The notes under the pieces are model-generated. The model was not told the DNA's origin, ran no database searches, and saw only the letters and a list, made by a program, of their open reading frames with translations. This document shows, piece after piece, positions 25,195 to 34,030 of a stretch of DNA of 64,000 nt. The position numbers and the translations under genes were made by a program. Positions within the stretch are counted from its first letter, which is position 1; each line of letters opens with the position of its first letter. The DNA comes from Chryseobacterium gilvum (lineage in GTDB: Bacteria; Bacteroidota; Bacteroidia; Flavobacteriales; Weeksellaceae). The stretch covers positions 1 to 64,000 of the forward strand of contig NZ_JAOTEN010000005.1 of assembly GCF_025628965.1 (NCBI RefSeq), read 5' to 3'.

Positions 25195-25381
25195 TTTTTA
25201 TAGTTTTCAGCAAATATAATTATTTGGAGTAAGATATAGATATTTTTATTATTTAGCATAAGTGCTTTATTTTCAATTCTTTTCTAGATATTAGATAAAT
25301 TATACTTTTACAGTAAAAAAATAATTGTATCTTTGCACACCCGTAAAAGGGAAAATTATGTTTAATCTTTAACTAAAACGT

Positions 25382-25837
25382 GTGAATACATTAAGTTACA
25401 AAACTGTTTCAGCGAACAAAGCTACTGCAAATAAAGAATGGGTTGTGGTAGACGCTGAAGGACAACCATTGGGAAGATTAGCTTCTCAGGTTGCAAAGAT
25501 TTTGAGAGGTAAGCACAAAGCAAACTTTACACCTCACGTAGATTGTGGTGATAATGTTATTGTTTTGAATGCTGGGAAAATTACGCTTTCCGGAAACAAG
25601 TGGGCAGACAAGACTTATATCTGGCATACAGGATATCCTGGAGGTCAAAAGTCTATGACGGCAACTGAACTTCTAAAGAAAGATTCTCTGAAAGTATTGG
25701 AAAAATCTGTAAAAGGAATGCTTCCAAAAACAAGATTAGGATCTGTTTTGTTCAAAAACCTTTATTTATATGAAGGAACTGAGCATAAGCATGAAGCGCA
25801 GCAGCCTAAAACAATTAATATTAACGAATTTAAATAA
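25382..25837 (+). CDS. rplM: ribosomal protein uL13
   Basis: A 151-aa large-subunit protein, full length, with family blocks [29 protein letters not shown] and [12 protein letters not shown]. The start is GTG at 25382. A TATCTTTG element at 25328-25335 gives a leader of about 40 bases with a small hairpin (CCC-GGG around 25340-25351), which may be a site of control by the protein, though this is only a guess. It is followed 5 bases later by rpsI, the near-universal pairing of uL13 and uS9. Confidence 0.97.
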   Translation: MNTLSYKTVSANKATANKEWVVVDAEGQPLGRLASQVAKILRGKHKANFTPHVDCGDNVIVLNAGKITLSGNKWADKTYIWHTGYPGGQKSMTATELLKKDSLKVLEKSVKGMLPKTRLGSVLFKNLYLYEGTEHKHEAQQPKTININEFK

Positions 25838-25842
25838 TTAAT

Positions 25843-26229
25843 ATGTCTATAGTTCACAAAATCGGAAGAAGAAAGACTTCTGTAGCAAGAGTTTATGTAA
25901 AGCCGGGTTCTGGTATTATTACAGTAAACGGTAAAGAGGCTGCAACGTATTTCTCTACAGACGTAATGGTTTATAAATTAAATCAGCCGTTTATCCTTTC
26001 TGAAACTGTTGGTCAGTACGACGTTACCGTAAATGTTTTCGGTGGTGGAAATACAGGTCAGGCAGAAGCGATCAGATTGGGGATTTCTAGAGCGCTTTGT
26101 GAGATCAATGCAGAATTCAGGTTAGCATTGAAACCTGCAGGGTTACTTACCAGAGATGCAAGAATGGTAGAAAGAAAGAAACCAGGTCAGAAAAAAGCAA
26201 GAAAGAGATTCCAATTCTCAAAACGTTAA
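25843..26229 (+). CDS. rpsI: ribosomal protein uS9
   Basis: A 128-aa small-subunit protein with the conserved [16 protein letters not shown] start, [19 protein letters not shown] core and the basic C-terminal [18 protein letters not shown] tail that reaches the P-site tRNA. It is co-transcribed with rplM, and no terminator is seen between them. A folded intergenic element of about 95 bases follows before rpsB. Confidence 0.98.
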   Translation: MSIVHKIGRRKTSVARVYVKPGSGIITVNGKEAATYFSTDVMVYKLNQPFILSETVGQYDVTVNVFGGGNTGQAEAIRLGISRALCEINAEFRLALKPAGLLTRDARMVERKKPGQKKARKRFQFSKR

Positions 26230-26240
26230 AAAAGCGTATG

Positions 26241-26335
26241 GCTATTGGCTTATGGCGGATAGCTTTAGAAAAATTTTTAAAATTATTTTTTAACCAATGC
26301 TGGAAAGCCAGTTGCCAATGCAATAAGCCAACAGC
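26241..26335. repeat. imperfect palindromic element between rpsI and rpsB
   Basis: GCT-A-TTGGCTTAT at 26241-26253 pairs with ATAAGCCAA-C-AGC at 26323-26335: 12 of 13 positions match. Inside lies a smaller hairpin (CTGG-AAAG-CCAG around 26299-26310) and an AT-rich middle. The ends read like terminal inverted repeats, so it may be a small mobile palindromic element. It may also be a leader or attenuator structure for rpsB. There is no T-run, so it is not an ordinary terminator. Confidence 0.6.
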
Positions 26336-26433
26336 AACTTTGCCCGTTACGTTTAGCATCCAAACACTTCTCCCATCTAAAGAAGTTGTTGATTGTTTAA
26401 AAGACGGAAAGTAAACTAACAAAAACAGAAAAC

Positions 26434-27201
26434 ATGGCAAAAGCAAATGTAAAAGACCTTCTAGAGGCTGGTGTACACTTCGGTCACATGACTAGAAAGT
26501 GGAATCCAAATATGGCTCCATACATTTTTATGGAGAAAAATGGTATTCACATTGTAGACTTACATAAAACAGCTGTTAAATTGGATGAAGCGTGCAGCGC
26601 TTTAGAAAAATTAACTTCTGCAGGTAAAAAAGTTCTTTTCGTAGCTACTAAGAAGCAAGCGAAAGAGGTTGTTGCAAAACACGCTTCAGAACTTAATATG
26701 CCTTATATTACAGAAAGATGGCCGGGAGGGATGTTAACAAATTTTGTTACCATCAGAAAGGCTGTAAAGAAGATGAACTCTATCGACAAAATGAAAAAAG
26801 ACGGTACGTTCGAAACTTTATCTAAAAAAGAAAGATTACAGGTTGACAGACAGAGAGCTAACTTAGAAAAGAACTTAGGTTCTATCTCTGATATGGTGCG
26901 TCTTCCTTCTGCAATCTTCGTAGTAGATATCATGAGAGAACACATCGCCGTAACGGAAGCTAAGAAATTAGGGATCCCTGTTTTCGGAATTGTTGATACC
27001 AACTCTGACCCAAGAAAAGTAGACTTCGTTATCCCAGGAAACGATGATGCTTCAAAATCTATCGATATGATCTTAAACGTAGTTTCAGATTCTATCAAAG
27101 AAGGTCAGTCTCAGAGAAAAGCTGATAAAGAAAAATCTAAAGAAGAAGGAGAAGTAGTATCTGCTGATAAAGATGCAGATTTCGACGCTGCTGCTGAATA
27201 A
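26434..27201 (+). CDS. rpsB: ribosomal protein uS2
   Basis: A 255-aa small-subunit protein with conserved DLLEAGVHFGHMTRKWNPNM, ITERWPGGMLTNF and the C-terminal DTNSDP motif. The C-terminus is an acidic, Ala-rich tail (GEVVSADKDADFDAAAE) typical of the phylum. It is normally followed by tsf, but here a hairpin terminator ends the transcript and tsf is about 16 kb away on the minus strand. The 204-base gap from rpsI holds the palindromic element. Confidence 0.98.
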   Translation: MAKANVKDLLEAGVHFGHMTRKWNPNMAPYIFMEKNGIHIVDLHKTAVKLDEACSALEKLTSAGKKVLFVATKKQAKEVVAKHASELNMPYITERWPGGMLTNFVTIRKAVKKMNSIDKMKKDGTFETLSKKERLQVDRQRANLEKNLGSISDMVRLPSAIFVVDIMREHIAVTEAKKLGIPVFGIVDTNSDPRKVDFVIPGNDDASKSIDMILNVVSDSIKEGQSQRKADKEKSKEEGEVVSADKDADFDAAAE

Positions 27202-27221
27202 TTAAAATTATCTTTAAAATA

Positions 27222-27257
27222 AAAAACTCCGCTAAACTTGTTTAGCGGAGTTTTTTA
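27222..27257 (+). terminator. terminator of rplM-rpsI-rpsB
   Basis: CTCCGCTAAA pairs perfectly with TTTAGCGGAG, extended by A6/T6, so the stem reaches 16 bp. It forms a very strong end to the operon. Confidence 0.95.
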
Positions 27258-27278
27258 TTTTCATGTGGATTAATTAAA

Positions 27279-27737
27279 TTAGTTTGAAAGCTTTACAGAA
27301 TATGAGTCGGTAACAAATTTTGTCTTTTGATAAACTGAATTGCATATCATTCCGGATAAATTGTAATTCTGATTTTTGGGAACCATAACCGATCCTGTTT
27401 TTTTTGCGCCAATCGGTATCTTTTTAAAATAATTATTTCCGCTTATCGTTAAAACCATGTTGCACGCAGATTGGTTTTCCGCAATAATTGAGGTCTTGGA
27501 GTTTTGGGATGAACCATTTAGCAAATCATTTAAAACATCTGCTGTTTCAGATTTATAGGTTTTTATTAATGTCTGATATTCTATTTCAGTTTGGGCTGCA
27601 GGGCTGGTTTTTGTTCCGGTGGTTGAGATTACAGGCGCAGCAGGTCTTTTTACAGGTTGTTTCGTATGGTGAATTGTACCTCCGCAATTGGTCAGGAACA
27701 AGATAACCAGGGTCGAAATTGAAAAAGTTTTTATCAT
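27279..27737 (-). CDS. lipoprotein with the shared Cys-containing C-terminal domain
   Basis: A 152-aa lipoprotein (lipobox LTNC, Cys18). After a Thr/Pro/Lys-rich linker (about 20-50) comes a C-terminal domain of about 90 residues. The domain aligns with the ends of two other proteins in this window (28613-29395 and 44408-45100): SxxNxSxCNMVLTISGNNYFKKIPIGA, then GSVMVPKNQNYNLSGMIC. The shared pattern is Asn-x-Ser-x-Cys, Ile-x-Gly, Tyr-x-x-x-Val/Ile-x-Ala, Lys-x-x-Tyr-x-Leu and a final Val/Ile-Cys. The two Cys may form a disulfide. I believe the domain is a Chryseobacterium-type DUF (DUF6759-like), but cannot confirm it. Confidence 0.7.
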   Translation of the reverse strand: MIKTFSISTLVILFLTNCGGTIHHTKQPVKRPAAPVISTTGTKTSPAAQTEIEYQTLIKTYKSETADVLNDLLNGSSQNSKTSIIAENQSACNMVLTISGNNYFKKIPIGAKKTGSVMVPKNQNYNLSGMICNSVYQKTKFVTDSYSVKLSN

Positions 27738-27806
27738 ATTAATATTTTCGTAATGTAAATTTAAATGTTATTCTTTTAAATCTGAATGTATCTACTTTCT
27801 TTTGCC

Positions 27807-27834
27807 AAAAAAAGCTGTATAGATTACAGCTTTT
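27807..27834 (-). terminator. terminator of trmB
   Basis: A 10-bp perfect stem (AAAAGCTGTA with TACAGCTTTT) and a 5-nt loop. It sits 25 bases after the trmB stop. Confidence 0.88.
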
Positions 27835-27858
27835 AGTTATTTTTTGATTCAGTAAAGA

Positions 27859-28536
27859 TTAATTGATCTTGAATTTTATATACGTAATCGTTTTTCCTTT
27901 TGCCGAGAAAAGTTCTTCATAATGGGTTCTGATATCTCTTAAGTGTGGCGTATCCGGATCGTATTCCAATGCTCCGTAAATATCGTGGTGCGCGGAAATG
28001 ATTTCGTATCCTGCGCCTTGTAAAAATCCTAAAGTATACCCGTGTAAGAATTCTGAATCAGTTTTAAGATGAATGATTCCGCCCGGTTTCAGGAATTTTT
28101 TGTAGCGTTCGAGAAAATCGGGATGGGTAAGTCTGTGTTTGGTACGTTTGTACTTTATTTGCGGGTCCGGAAAGGTAATCCAGATTTCGTCAACTTCATT
28201 TTCAGCAAAGAAATAATCTACCAGCTCAATCTGAGTACGGATGAAAGCAACATTATGCATGTCATTCTGAATGGCTTCTTTTGCGCCAAACCAGAATCTT
28301 GCTCCTTTGATATCAACTCCGATGAAATTTTTTTCTGTAAATGTTTTTGCGAGTCCTACCGTATATTCTCCTTTACCACAGCCTAATTCAAGCACAATAG
28401 GTTTGTCATTCTTAAAGAATGTTTTTCTCCAGTTTCCTTTTAATTCAAAACCGTTAAGTGCTTCTTCTCTGGTCGGCTGGATGACATTTGGTAATATTTT
28501 ATTCTCAGCGAATCTCGCTAATTTGTTTTTGCCCAT
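27859..28536 (-). CDS. trmB: tRNA (guanine-N7-)-methyltransferase
   Basis: A 225-aa SAM-dependent enzyme that makes m7G46 in the variable loop of tRNA. Motif I LELGCGKGEYTVGLA binds SAM; WITFPDPQIKYKRTKHRL is the substrate-binding signature of TrmB; IHLKTDSEFLHGY follows. Length is usual. Minus-strand promoter candidates CAAAATTA (28557-28564) and CAAAAATA (28566-28573) lie directly upstream of the ATG. A single gene with its own terminator, between two paralogous secreted-protein genes. Confidence 0.95.
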   Translation of the reverse strand: MGKNKLARFAENKILPNVIQPTREEALNGFELKGNWRKTFFKNDKPIVLELGCGKGEYTVGLAKTFTEKNFIGVDIKGARFWFGAKEAIQNDMHNVAFIRTQIELVDYFFAENEVDEIWITFPDPQIKYKRTKHRLTHPDFLERYKKFLKPGGIIHLKTDSEFLHGYTLGFLQGAGYEIISAHHDIYGALEYDPDTPHLRDIRTHYEELFSAKGKTITYIKFKIN

Positions 28537-28612
28537 GAAAATGTATATGAAAGCCGCAAAATTAACAAAAATAAAACAGAACTTGCTTTTAAAGACTTTT
28601 AGTTTTAAATAT

Positions 28613-29395
28613 TTATTTAGATGAAGAACTTCCCAAAGCGACCATTAATGGTTTCTGAATTGTTTTTTGGGAGGCATACTGAGCTCCGCAGACTATGCTT
28701 GTAAGCAAATAATCCCCTTTTTGTATTACAATAGAATTATCACCATGAGCAGGAATAGGAAGCCTGTATTTAGTATTTCCAATGCCATCTATTCTCATGA
28801 TAATATTGCAGTCAGACTTATTCTCAATCATAATAATGCATTCTTTTGCATTAGGGTCATTATCAAACAGAGAGTTCAGTATTTTTACGGTTTTATTTTT
28901 ATGTTCTACCGGGTTATCTGCCATAAGCATATTAAATTCTGCCGCTTCCGTATCTGCAATGGCAACAACGGTTTTTATAGCTGCTGTAGGGGCAACATAG
29001 ACATTCTGAGGTTTGCTGGGAATATATACTACCGCAGACTGGCCAACCTGAAGCTGTTTCTGGTACTTTGCAATCTGTTTTTGCCTGATAATGGCATTCA
29101 TCTCATCAAAAGTAATTTTTGTAGAAGGCTTCCTTTTCAACATGGCAAGCCATTCCTGAATCTGTTTTACTTTCTGATCTCCGGGCGGAGCGGTTTTGAT
29201 ATACTCTTTCATCATGTCCATTACTTTTGGTTTCAGGACAGATCTGCGTGGATCATCTGGATGCGCGTCTCTTAAAAAAGCGTTGATCTCGTAAATACTT
29301 TTGCTTTTCAAAATATTGCTGTAATCTTTGCCTTTCTGTTGGCAAAAAATGCTTACAGATAGTAAAGTGCAAAAGAATATAAGTAACTTTTTCAT
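28613..29395 (-). CDS. secreted protein with the shared C-terminal domain
   Basis: A 260-aa exported protein (signal peptide 1-18, SIFCQ). The first half has a helical section (SIYEINAFLRDAHPDDPRRSVLKPKVMDMMKEY) that resembles the 44408-45100 protein (EARIIAGFLKQNPGHAKTDKLKRRLIDLIM). The last 85 residues repeat the shared domain: LFDNDPNAKECIIMIENKSDCNIIMRIDG, RLPIPAHGDNSIVIQKGDYLLTSIVC. The two proteins thus agree over their whole length, and the 27279 lipoprotein shares only the end. A CAAAGTTA element (29415-29422) precedes the ATG. Function unknown; T9SS signals were not seen. Confidence 0.75.
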   Translation of the reverse strand: MKKLLIFFCTLLSVSIFCQQKGKDYSNILKSKSIYEINAFLRDAHPDDPRRSVLKPKVMDMMKEYIKTAPPGDQKVKQIQEWLAMLKRKPSTKITFDEMNAIIRQKQIAKYQKQLQVGQSAVVYIPSKPQNVYVAPTAAIKTVVAIADTEAAEFNMLMADNPVEHKNKTVKILNSLFDNDPNAKECIIMIENKSDCNIIMRIDGIGNTKYRLPIPAHGDNSIVIQKGDYLLTSIVCGAQYASQKTIQKPLMVALGSSSSK

Positions 29396-29565
29396 TGAAT
29401 AATAATTATACGGTCAAAGTTATTTTTTTTAAGATGTTTTTGATTATCATCGATACAGTATCATTAAAATTACTTAAATGCATAATAAATATCAATATGA
29501 AAGAATAAAAATAAACAATTTTTAAATGTTATACGTGCATATTTTTTATCATACTTTTAAAATAT

Positions 29566-30354
29566 CTATTTAATAATTTCCTGAAGATGAGAATTTTTCA
29601 GCCTTCGCTGATAGATAGGTACATATTTTTCAATAGGAATTTTTACTGCTTCAAAATTTCCGGACTGTACAAAAACATCAATATTTTCTGAAGTATAGAC
29701 AAACTGCAAAAAATTATCAATAAGATTTTCAGGGATTTTAAATTTGGTAAAATACTCTTTTCCTAAATAATTCTTGATTTGAGTAACGGAAGTATTCATT
29801 CTTTCGTATGCGACATAGCGCTGCTTTTTCTTTCTCTCTCCCGATAAAATATCAAATATACTTTCTAAGCTGAACGTCAAACCACCGTCTCTGAAACCCG
29901 CAACCGGTAAAACAGGAGAACTGCCATCACCTTTCGGTTCCGGCAACCCGATTACCTTTTTTAAGGCATATGCTTTATCTTCTTTCCTTAAAGAATTCAC
30001 ATCATACCGCAAATTTCCGGTGGGCCGGAATCTGTTGATTACCACTTCCTGAATATCATGATATGCAATTTTCAGTTCTACTAAACTTTTAGCATTAAAC
30101 ATCTGCGGAGTAAGGATGATGTCTTTTCTCTCTGTAACAATGGAGGTGAAGCGGATTACATCTCCGGAAGTCGCTTCCAGGCTGAAATCGCCGTTATAAT
30201 TCGTAAGAACGGTTTTTTGTGTGTTGAGATTGGTCACATAAGCCTGATTAAGATATAAAACGGAATTATCTCTTAAAAACACCTGTCCGGAAAAAGTCTG
30301 AGCATTAATTTCAGCAATAAAAATTAACAGTAAAAGGGTAATAAGGTTTTTCAT
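29566..30354 (-). CDS. secreted CarboxypepD_reg-like protein
   Basis: A 262-aa exported protein (signal peptide 1-18, EINAQ). Residues about 19-100 form a carboxypeptidase regulatory-like beta-sandwich (FSGQVFLRDNSVLYLNQAYVTNLNTQKTVLTNYNGDFSLEATSGDVIRFTS), the fold used as the N-terminal plug of many Bacteroidota TonB-linked or surface proteins. The remaining part is basic and unrecognised. A CAAAATTA element (30363-30370) lies just before the ATG. Nothing in its surroundings fixes a role, though it sits at the 3' end of the giant surface-protein array. Confidence 0.72.
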   Translation of the reverse strand: MKNLITLLLLIFIAEINAQTFSGQVFLRDNSVLYLNQAYVTNLNTQKTVLTNYNGDFSLEATSGDVIRFTSIVTERKDIILTPQMFNAKSLVELKIAYHDIQEVVINRFRPTGNLRYDVNSLRKEDKAYALKKVIGLPEPKGDGSSPVLPVAGFRDGGLTFSLESIFDILSGERKKKQRYVAYERMNTSVTQIKNYLGKEYFTKFKIPENLIDNFLQFVYTSENIDVFVQSGNFEAVKIPIEKYVPIYQRRLKNSHLQEIIK

Positions 30355-30496
30355 ATAATGTGCAAAATTACATAAGAATATATGAATACTTTATCACGAA
30401 ATTTCAGAAAGCAGGTTAAAGTATATTAAACTTTCACCCGAAAATGTTAAGGAATGTTATAGAAGTAAGAATTTTTATATGATTAAGAAGAACAGC

Positions 30497-33400
30497 TTAT
30501 TTATCCCACAAATTGTCATTTCGGTGTTTTACCAACAGCCAGCTCGAATATTTCACGGAAGTTATATTGTCGTCTTCTGTCCAGCTTATAAAATACCAAT
30601 AGGTCGCTGTAGGTACAGGTCTGCCTTGCATATTGCCGTCCCAGGTCAGCTTATTTAATTTTTCACCTCTGAATACTTCTGCTCCATATCGGTCAAATAT
30701 TCTGAACTCGATATTTTTCTTATTCATTAGAGAAGAATAATCAATATCATCATTCAATCCGTCTCCGTTTGGCGTGATGGTATTGATGAGGTTGATAACG
30801 ATAAATGGTTTTTTTACAACCTCACATCTTTGGGAATCTCTTACATAGATCGTATTATTTCCTCTCGGAACATTATTAAATATATTAGAATCCTGCCAGC
30901 TGAAACCATCTAAAGAATATTCGTAAGGAGGTATTCCTCCGCTGACTCCAATTGTAACGGTAGTGCCGTTAATGTCTATGGATGTAATTGATGGCAAAGG
31001 AGATTCTGTAACACTTACATTTTGTCTGTAAGCGCATCCGTTGAAAGAAAGATCAACCCAATAATTCCCTACAGGGACATTGTTAATGCTTGGTGTAGTT
31101 GCACCCGTACTCCATAAATAACTGTCAAAACCGGGACCCGCATCAAGGTTGGTTAATGTATTGGTACATATCTTTTTATCGACAAGGATATCAGATTTTT
31201 TAGGCGTTTTTATGGTGATGCTGACTGACCCGATATTCGGACAGGCTCCTGCTTTTTCAAATCGTAAATAATAGGTCTGTGTTCCCGTAGCAGATACGGT
31301 ACTTCCGATAGGTGAAACATCATTTTGAGCATTTGCTAAAGTGGTGTGATAACTTATAGTCACTAAAGGATCTGTAGTAAACTGACTGACATATTGTGCA
31401 AGATTGACCTGTTTAATGCCATCTAAATCGTCATCACAGAAATTGGTAATAACACTGCCTGTCAGCAAAGGAATTTTAGTGTTAACCGCAAAATTCAGAT
31501 TGTCAATCACCGGAGCACACCCGTCCGGAGAATCTACGCGTATATAAATCGTAGTATTGGTGCTGTAGCTCCATGCATTAGGAAGGGTATTATTGTTTCC
31601 TACATTGGCATCAGCTAAAACTGCATAATATCTTACATTGGTAAAATAGGCCGGATTATTAAGCACCTGTTGCGTAATATCAGATAATAAAACATCTACA
31701 ATCCCATCCACATTTTCGTCGCATAATGCAATAACGTTCAATGGAGCTATTACTGCTAAAGGATATACGTTAAGTGTAATTTGTGCGATATTTTTACAAC
31801 CCAGCGAGTTTTTAACCACAGCATACACAATAGTTCCGCCTACAGCAGGATAATTAGTGGGCGTTGCAATAAGCGCGGCTGCATTTTCGGTCTGTGCATC
31901 TGCTAAACTCGGGTAATAGGTGATTGTTACAGGAGAATTCGACGTTACATTGGCTAATGTTAAATTAAAATTTCCCTGCCCGTTATTCAGATTACAAGAG
32001 TTGAGAGTAGCATTCGTTACGGTTAAAGCCTGAATATTTAGAGTGACGGTTACCGTTTCGCAATCAGGGAAATCCGGGTCGTTTCCACAAAATGTATAGG
32101 TAAAAGTATCTGTTCCTGTTGTCCCGGGATTGGTAACATTATAGGTAATAATTCCTGTTGTAGCGTTGATGGTTACAGTTCCCAAAGTTGGAGCCGTTAC
32201 AATGGCTACCGTAGAAACTACCGGTGTTTGTGCGGATGTTGTAAATGTGGGTGTAATGGTTTTGGATGTACAGACATCATATATTGCCGTACTTTGCTTC
32301 GTACAGTTTAAAACTTTATACTGCTCGGTTACCAGAGGTGCACAGCTTCCCAATGTTACTGAACAGGTGTAATACCCTGATTGCGTAGGAGTATAGGATG
32401 CAGATGTTGCGCCGGGTATTAAATTACCGTTCCTGTACCATTGATACGTGTCATAAATAATAGGATCAATTGTAAGTACAATTCCCGGAACGCAATCTCC
32501 GCCTGATTTTAAGATGACCGGCTGCGTTGGAAATCCTGCAAAAAAACCTCCATATCCTACAGCATCACTTCCCGCTGTAATCCCCGCTGTAATCGCTTTG
32601 GTGGAAATTACAGTTATGGTTCCTACCGTATTCGGGATTCCATAGGTAACCCAATTTGGATTTCCCGTCATATCATAAGGGCCTGTAACAGCAGGCGGCG
32701 TGACACCGTTTACGGTAACTACTGCTCCTCTTTCTGTAATTAAATTCAATTTTGTCGGAATGTTTAATACCCCGGAAGGATTTACATTGGTATGAACAAA
32801 ATTTTCATCAATCAATCCTATTTCATTAATTTGCTTCGGAAGATAACAGTTAAGCCCCGGAATAAAATTAAAACCGCCGGTTGCAATCTCATTTCCCACA
32901 CTGGAATTTCCGGCAAGCATCTGATACACATAGGCATTTTTTGTGGTTCTGATGTACAGGTTGTAATGATTGGTACCCTGAAGCTGATATTTGGTATCGG
33001 GAATTACAAAGTATTGTCCCGTATTCAGAGTAGTAACAGGAGTAGCTTCATTGTTAACAAAAACCTGGGTATTATCTTGTGTGGCAATCACCAAAGCTCC
33101 CTCCATATTTGATCCTATGCTTCCATTGCCTTTGACCAGAGCAAACTGGTTTCCCAATTTCTCAACGGGTATAGACTGATCCATCAAAATATCAGAACTG
33201 TTGGGATTATTCCCTGCATACTGACCGTTAAAATTTCCGTTGGTGACATTGACGTCTTTATTGGATGTAATTTTTGCGCCGATAAATCCGTCAAAGTTTC
33301 CCGTAATATTTCCAATTCCGTCGATGATATATGATTGTCCCTTATTAAGGGTAAAAGTCAGGGTAGGATTGGTGGCTCCGGTGGTTCCGTTGGAAAACTG

Positions 33401-33919
33401 AACGGTCGGCTTATATCCCGAAACGGTAACCGTCGTATTGTCTTCCGTAGCCAAAATACTGGTCATAAAATTTAAAATCCCATTGCTCACCGTAATCGGT
33501 GCACTGGCGGTATGAAAATTTTTCCCGATGGAGGCAATGCCTTTAGAAGTGATAATTTCGGCATGATTAAAAACCGAAAATCTCAGATTGGCGTAAAAAG
33601 GAAATTCTGCTTTCACATATATCCCTTTTGTGGTGGGAGTAAATAGATCTGCCTGCAGTGTGGTAATAATATAATCTCTTAAAACATCAAATTTCTGAGG
33701 ATTGTTTTTGCTGATGGTTACTGTACCTATTAAAACATTATTGTTATAAATGCTTACCGGAAAAGGAGTGGTGCGGTTAGTTGATAAGTATAGTTTTTGA
33801 TAAGGATTGGGATTTCCCGTACGGTCTACCATAGGCGCAAACCAGTGATCTCTATCCAGCTGTGCGAATGTGATAGAGAATATAAAAAAAATAAGAAAAA
33901 AAGATAAAATTTTCTTCAT
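30497..33919 (-). CDS. giant T9SS type B surface protein, copy 1 (long form)
   Basis: A 1140-aa exported protein: signal peptide 1-19; IgGFc_binding-type N-terminal domain (about 24-470, opening DRDHWFAPM, with SILATEDNTTVTV and GYGGFFAGF); an Ig-like domain with TYQWYRNGNLIPGAT and SGYYTCSV; a cadherin-like/Big_9 segment (TGTDTFTYTF); a long-form module with two CDxDxDGI stretches (about 732-905, 31205-31726); an LDAGPGFDSYLWSTGATT repeat block; and the CHU_C domain (about 1043-1140, LINTITPNGDGLND) that sends it through T9SS as type B. Type B proteins are held on the surface, commonly as adhesins. It is the last of four tandem minus-strand copies. A CAAATTTA element (33939-33946) precedes its ATG. 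Ligand unknown; IgG binding is not implied. Confidence 0.88.
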   Translation of the reverse strand: MKKILSFFLIFFIFSITFAQLDRDHWFAPMVDRTGNPNPYQKLYLSTNRTTPFPVSIYNNNVLIGTVTISKNNPQKFDVLRDYIITTLQADLFTPTTKGIYVKAEFPFYANLRFSVFNHAEIITSKGIASIGKNFHTASAPITVSNGILNFMTSILATEDNTTVTVSGYKPTVQFSNGTTGATNPTLTFTLNKGQSYIIDGIGNITGNFDGFIGAKITSNKDVNVTNGNFNGQYAGNNPNSSDILMDQSIPVEKLGNQFALVKGNGSIGSNMEGALVIATQDNTQVFVNNEATPVTTLNTGQYFVIPDTKYQLQGTNHYNLYIRTTKNAYVYQMLAGNSSVGNEIATGGFNFIPGLNCYLPKQINEIGLIDENFVHTNVNPSGVLNIPTKLNLITERGAVVTVNGVTPPAVTGPYDMTGNPNWVTYGIPNTVGTITVISTKAITAGITAGSDAVGYGGFFAGFPTQPVILKSGGDCVPGIVLTIDPIIYDTYQWYRNGNLIPGATSASYTPTQSGYYTCSVTLGSCAPLVTEQYKVLNCTKQSTAIYDVCTSKTITPTFTTSAQTPVVSTVAIVTAPTLGTVTINATTGIITYNVTNPGTTGTDTFTYTFCGNDPDFPDCETVTVTLNIQALTVTNATLNSCNLNNGQGNFNLTLANVTSNSPVTITYYPSLADAQTENAAALIATPTNYPAVGGTIVYAVVKNSLGCKNIAQITLNVYPLAVIAPLNVIALCDENVDGIVDVLLSDITQQVLNNPAYFTNVRYYAVLADANVGNNNTLPNAWSYSTNTTIYIRVDSPDGCAPVIDNLNFAVNTKIPLLTGSVITNFCDDDLDGIKQVNLAQYVSQFTTDPLVTISYHTTLANAQNDVSPIGSTVSATGTQTYYLRFEKAGACPNIGSVSITIKTPKKSDILVDKKICTNTLTNLDAGPGFDSYLWSTGATTPSINNVPVGNYWVDLSFNGCAYRQNVSVTESPLPSITSIDINGTTVTIGVSGGIPPYEYSLDGFSWQDSNIFNNVPRGNNTIYVRDSQRCEVVKKPFIVINLINTITPNGDGLNDDIDYSSLMNKKNIEFRIFDRYGAEVFRGEKLNKLTWDGNMQGRPVPTATYWYFISWTEDDNITSVKYSSWLLVKHRNDNLWDK

Positions 33920-33974
33920 TCAGGTATTGCATTGACAACAAATTTAATAATAAAAAGTATTATCTGCTAAAAAA

Positions 33975-34007
33975 TAAACAAAAAACCGCGATATAAAATC
34001 GCGGTTT
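33975..34007 (-). terminator. terminator of surface-protein copy 2
   Basis: AAACCGCGAT (33983-33992) pairs with ATCGCGGTTT (33998-34007), and the A-run on plus is the T-run of the minus transcript. It separates copy 2 from copy 1. Confidence 0.9.
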
Positions 34008-34030
34008 CATTTTAATATGGTAAGAATAAC

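Noticed and set aside
28667-29275. 202-residue ORF opposite the secreted paralog gene
   Set aside because: It is an antisense shadow of a gene with signal peptide and a domain shared with two others; its sequence is rich in Cys, Ile and Phe without pattern.
30497-33919. IgG-binding function for the giant proteins
   Set aside because: The N-terminal fold matches a domain named IgGFc_binding, but this name comes from a eukaryotic protein. No sequence here supports antibody binding, so only the fold name is kept.
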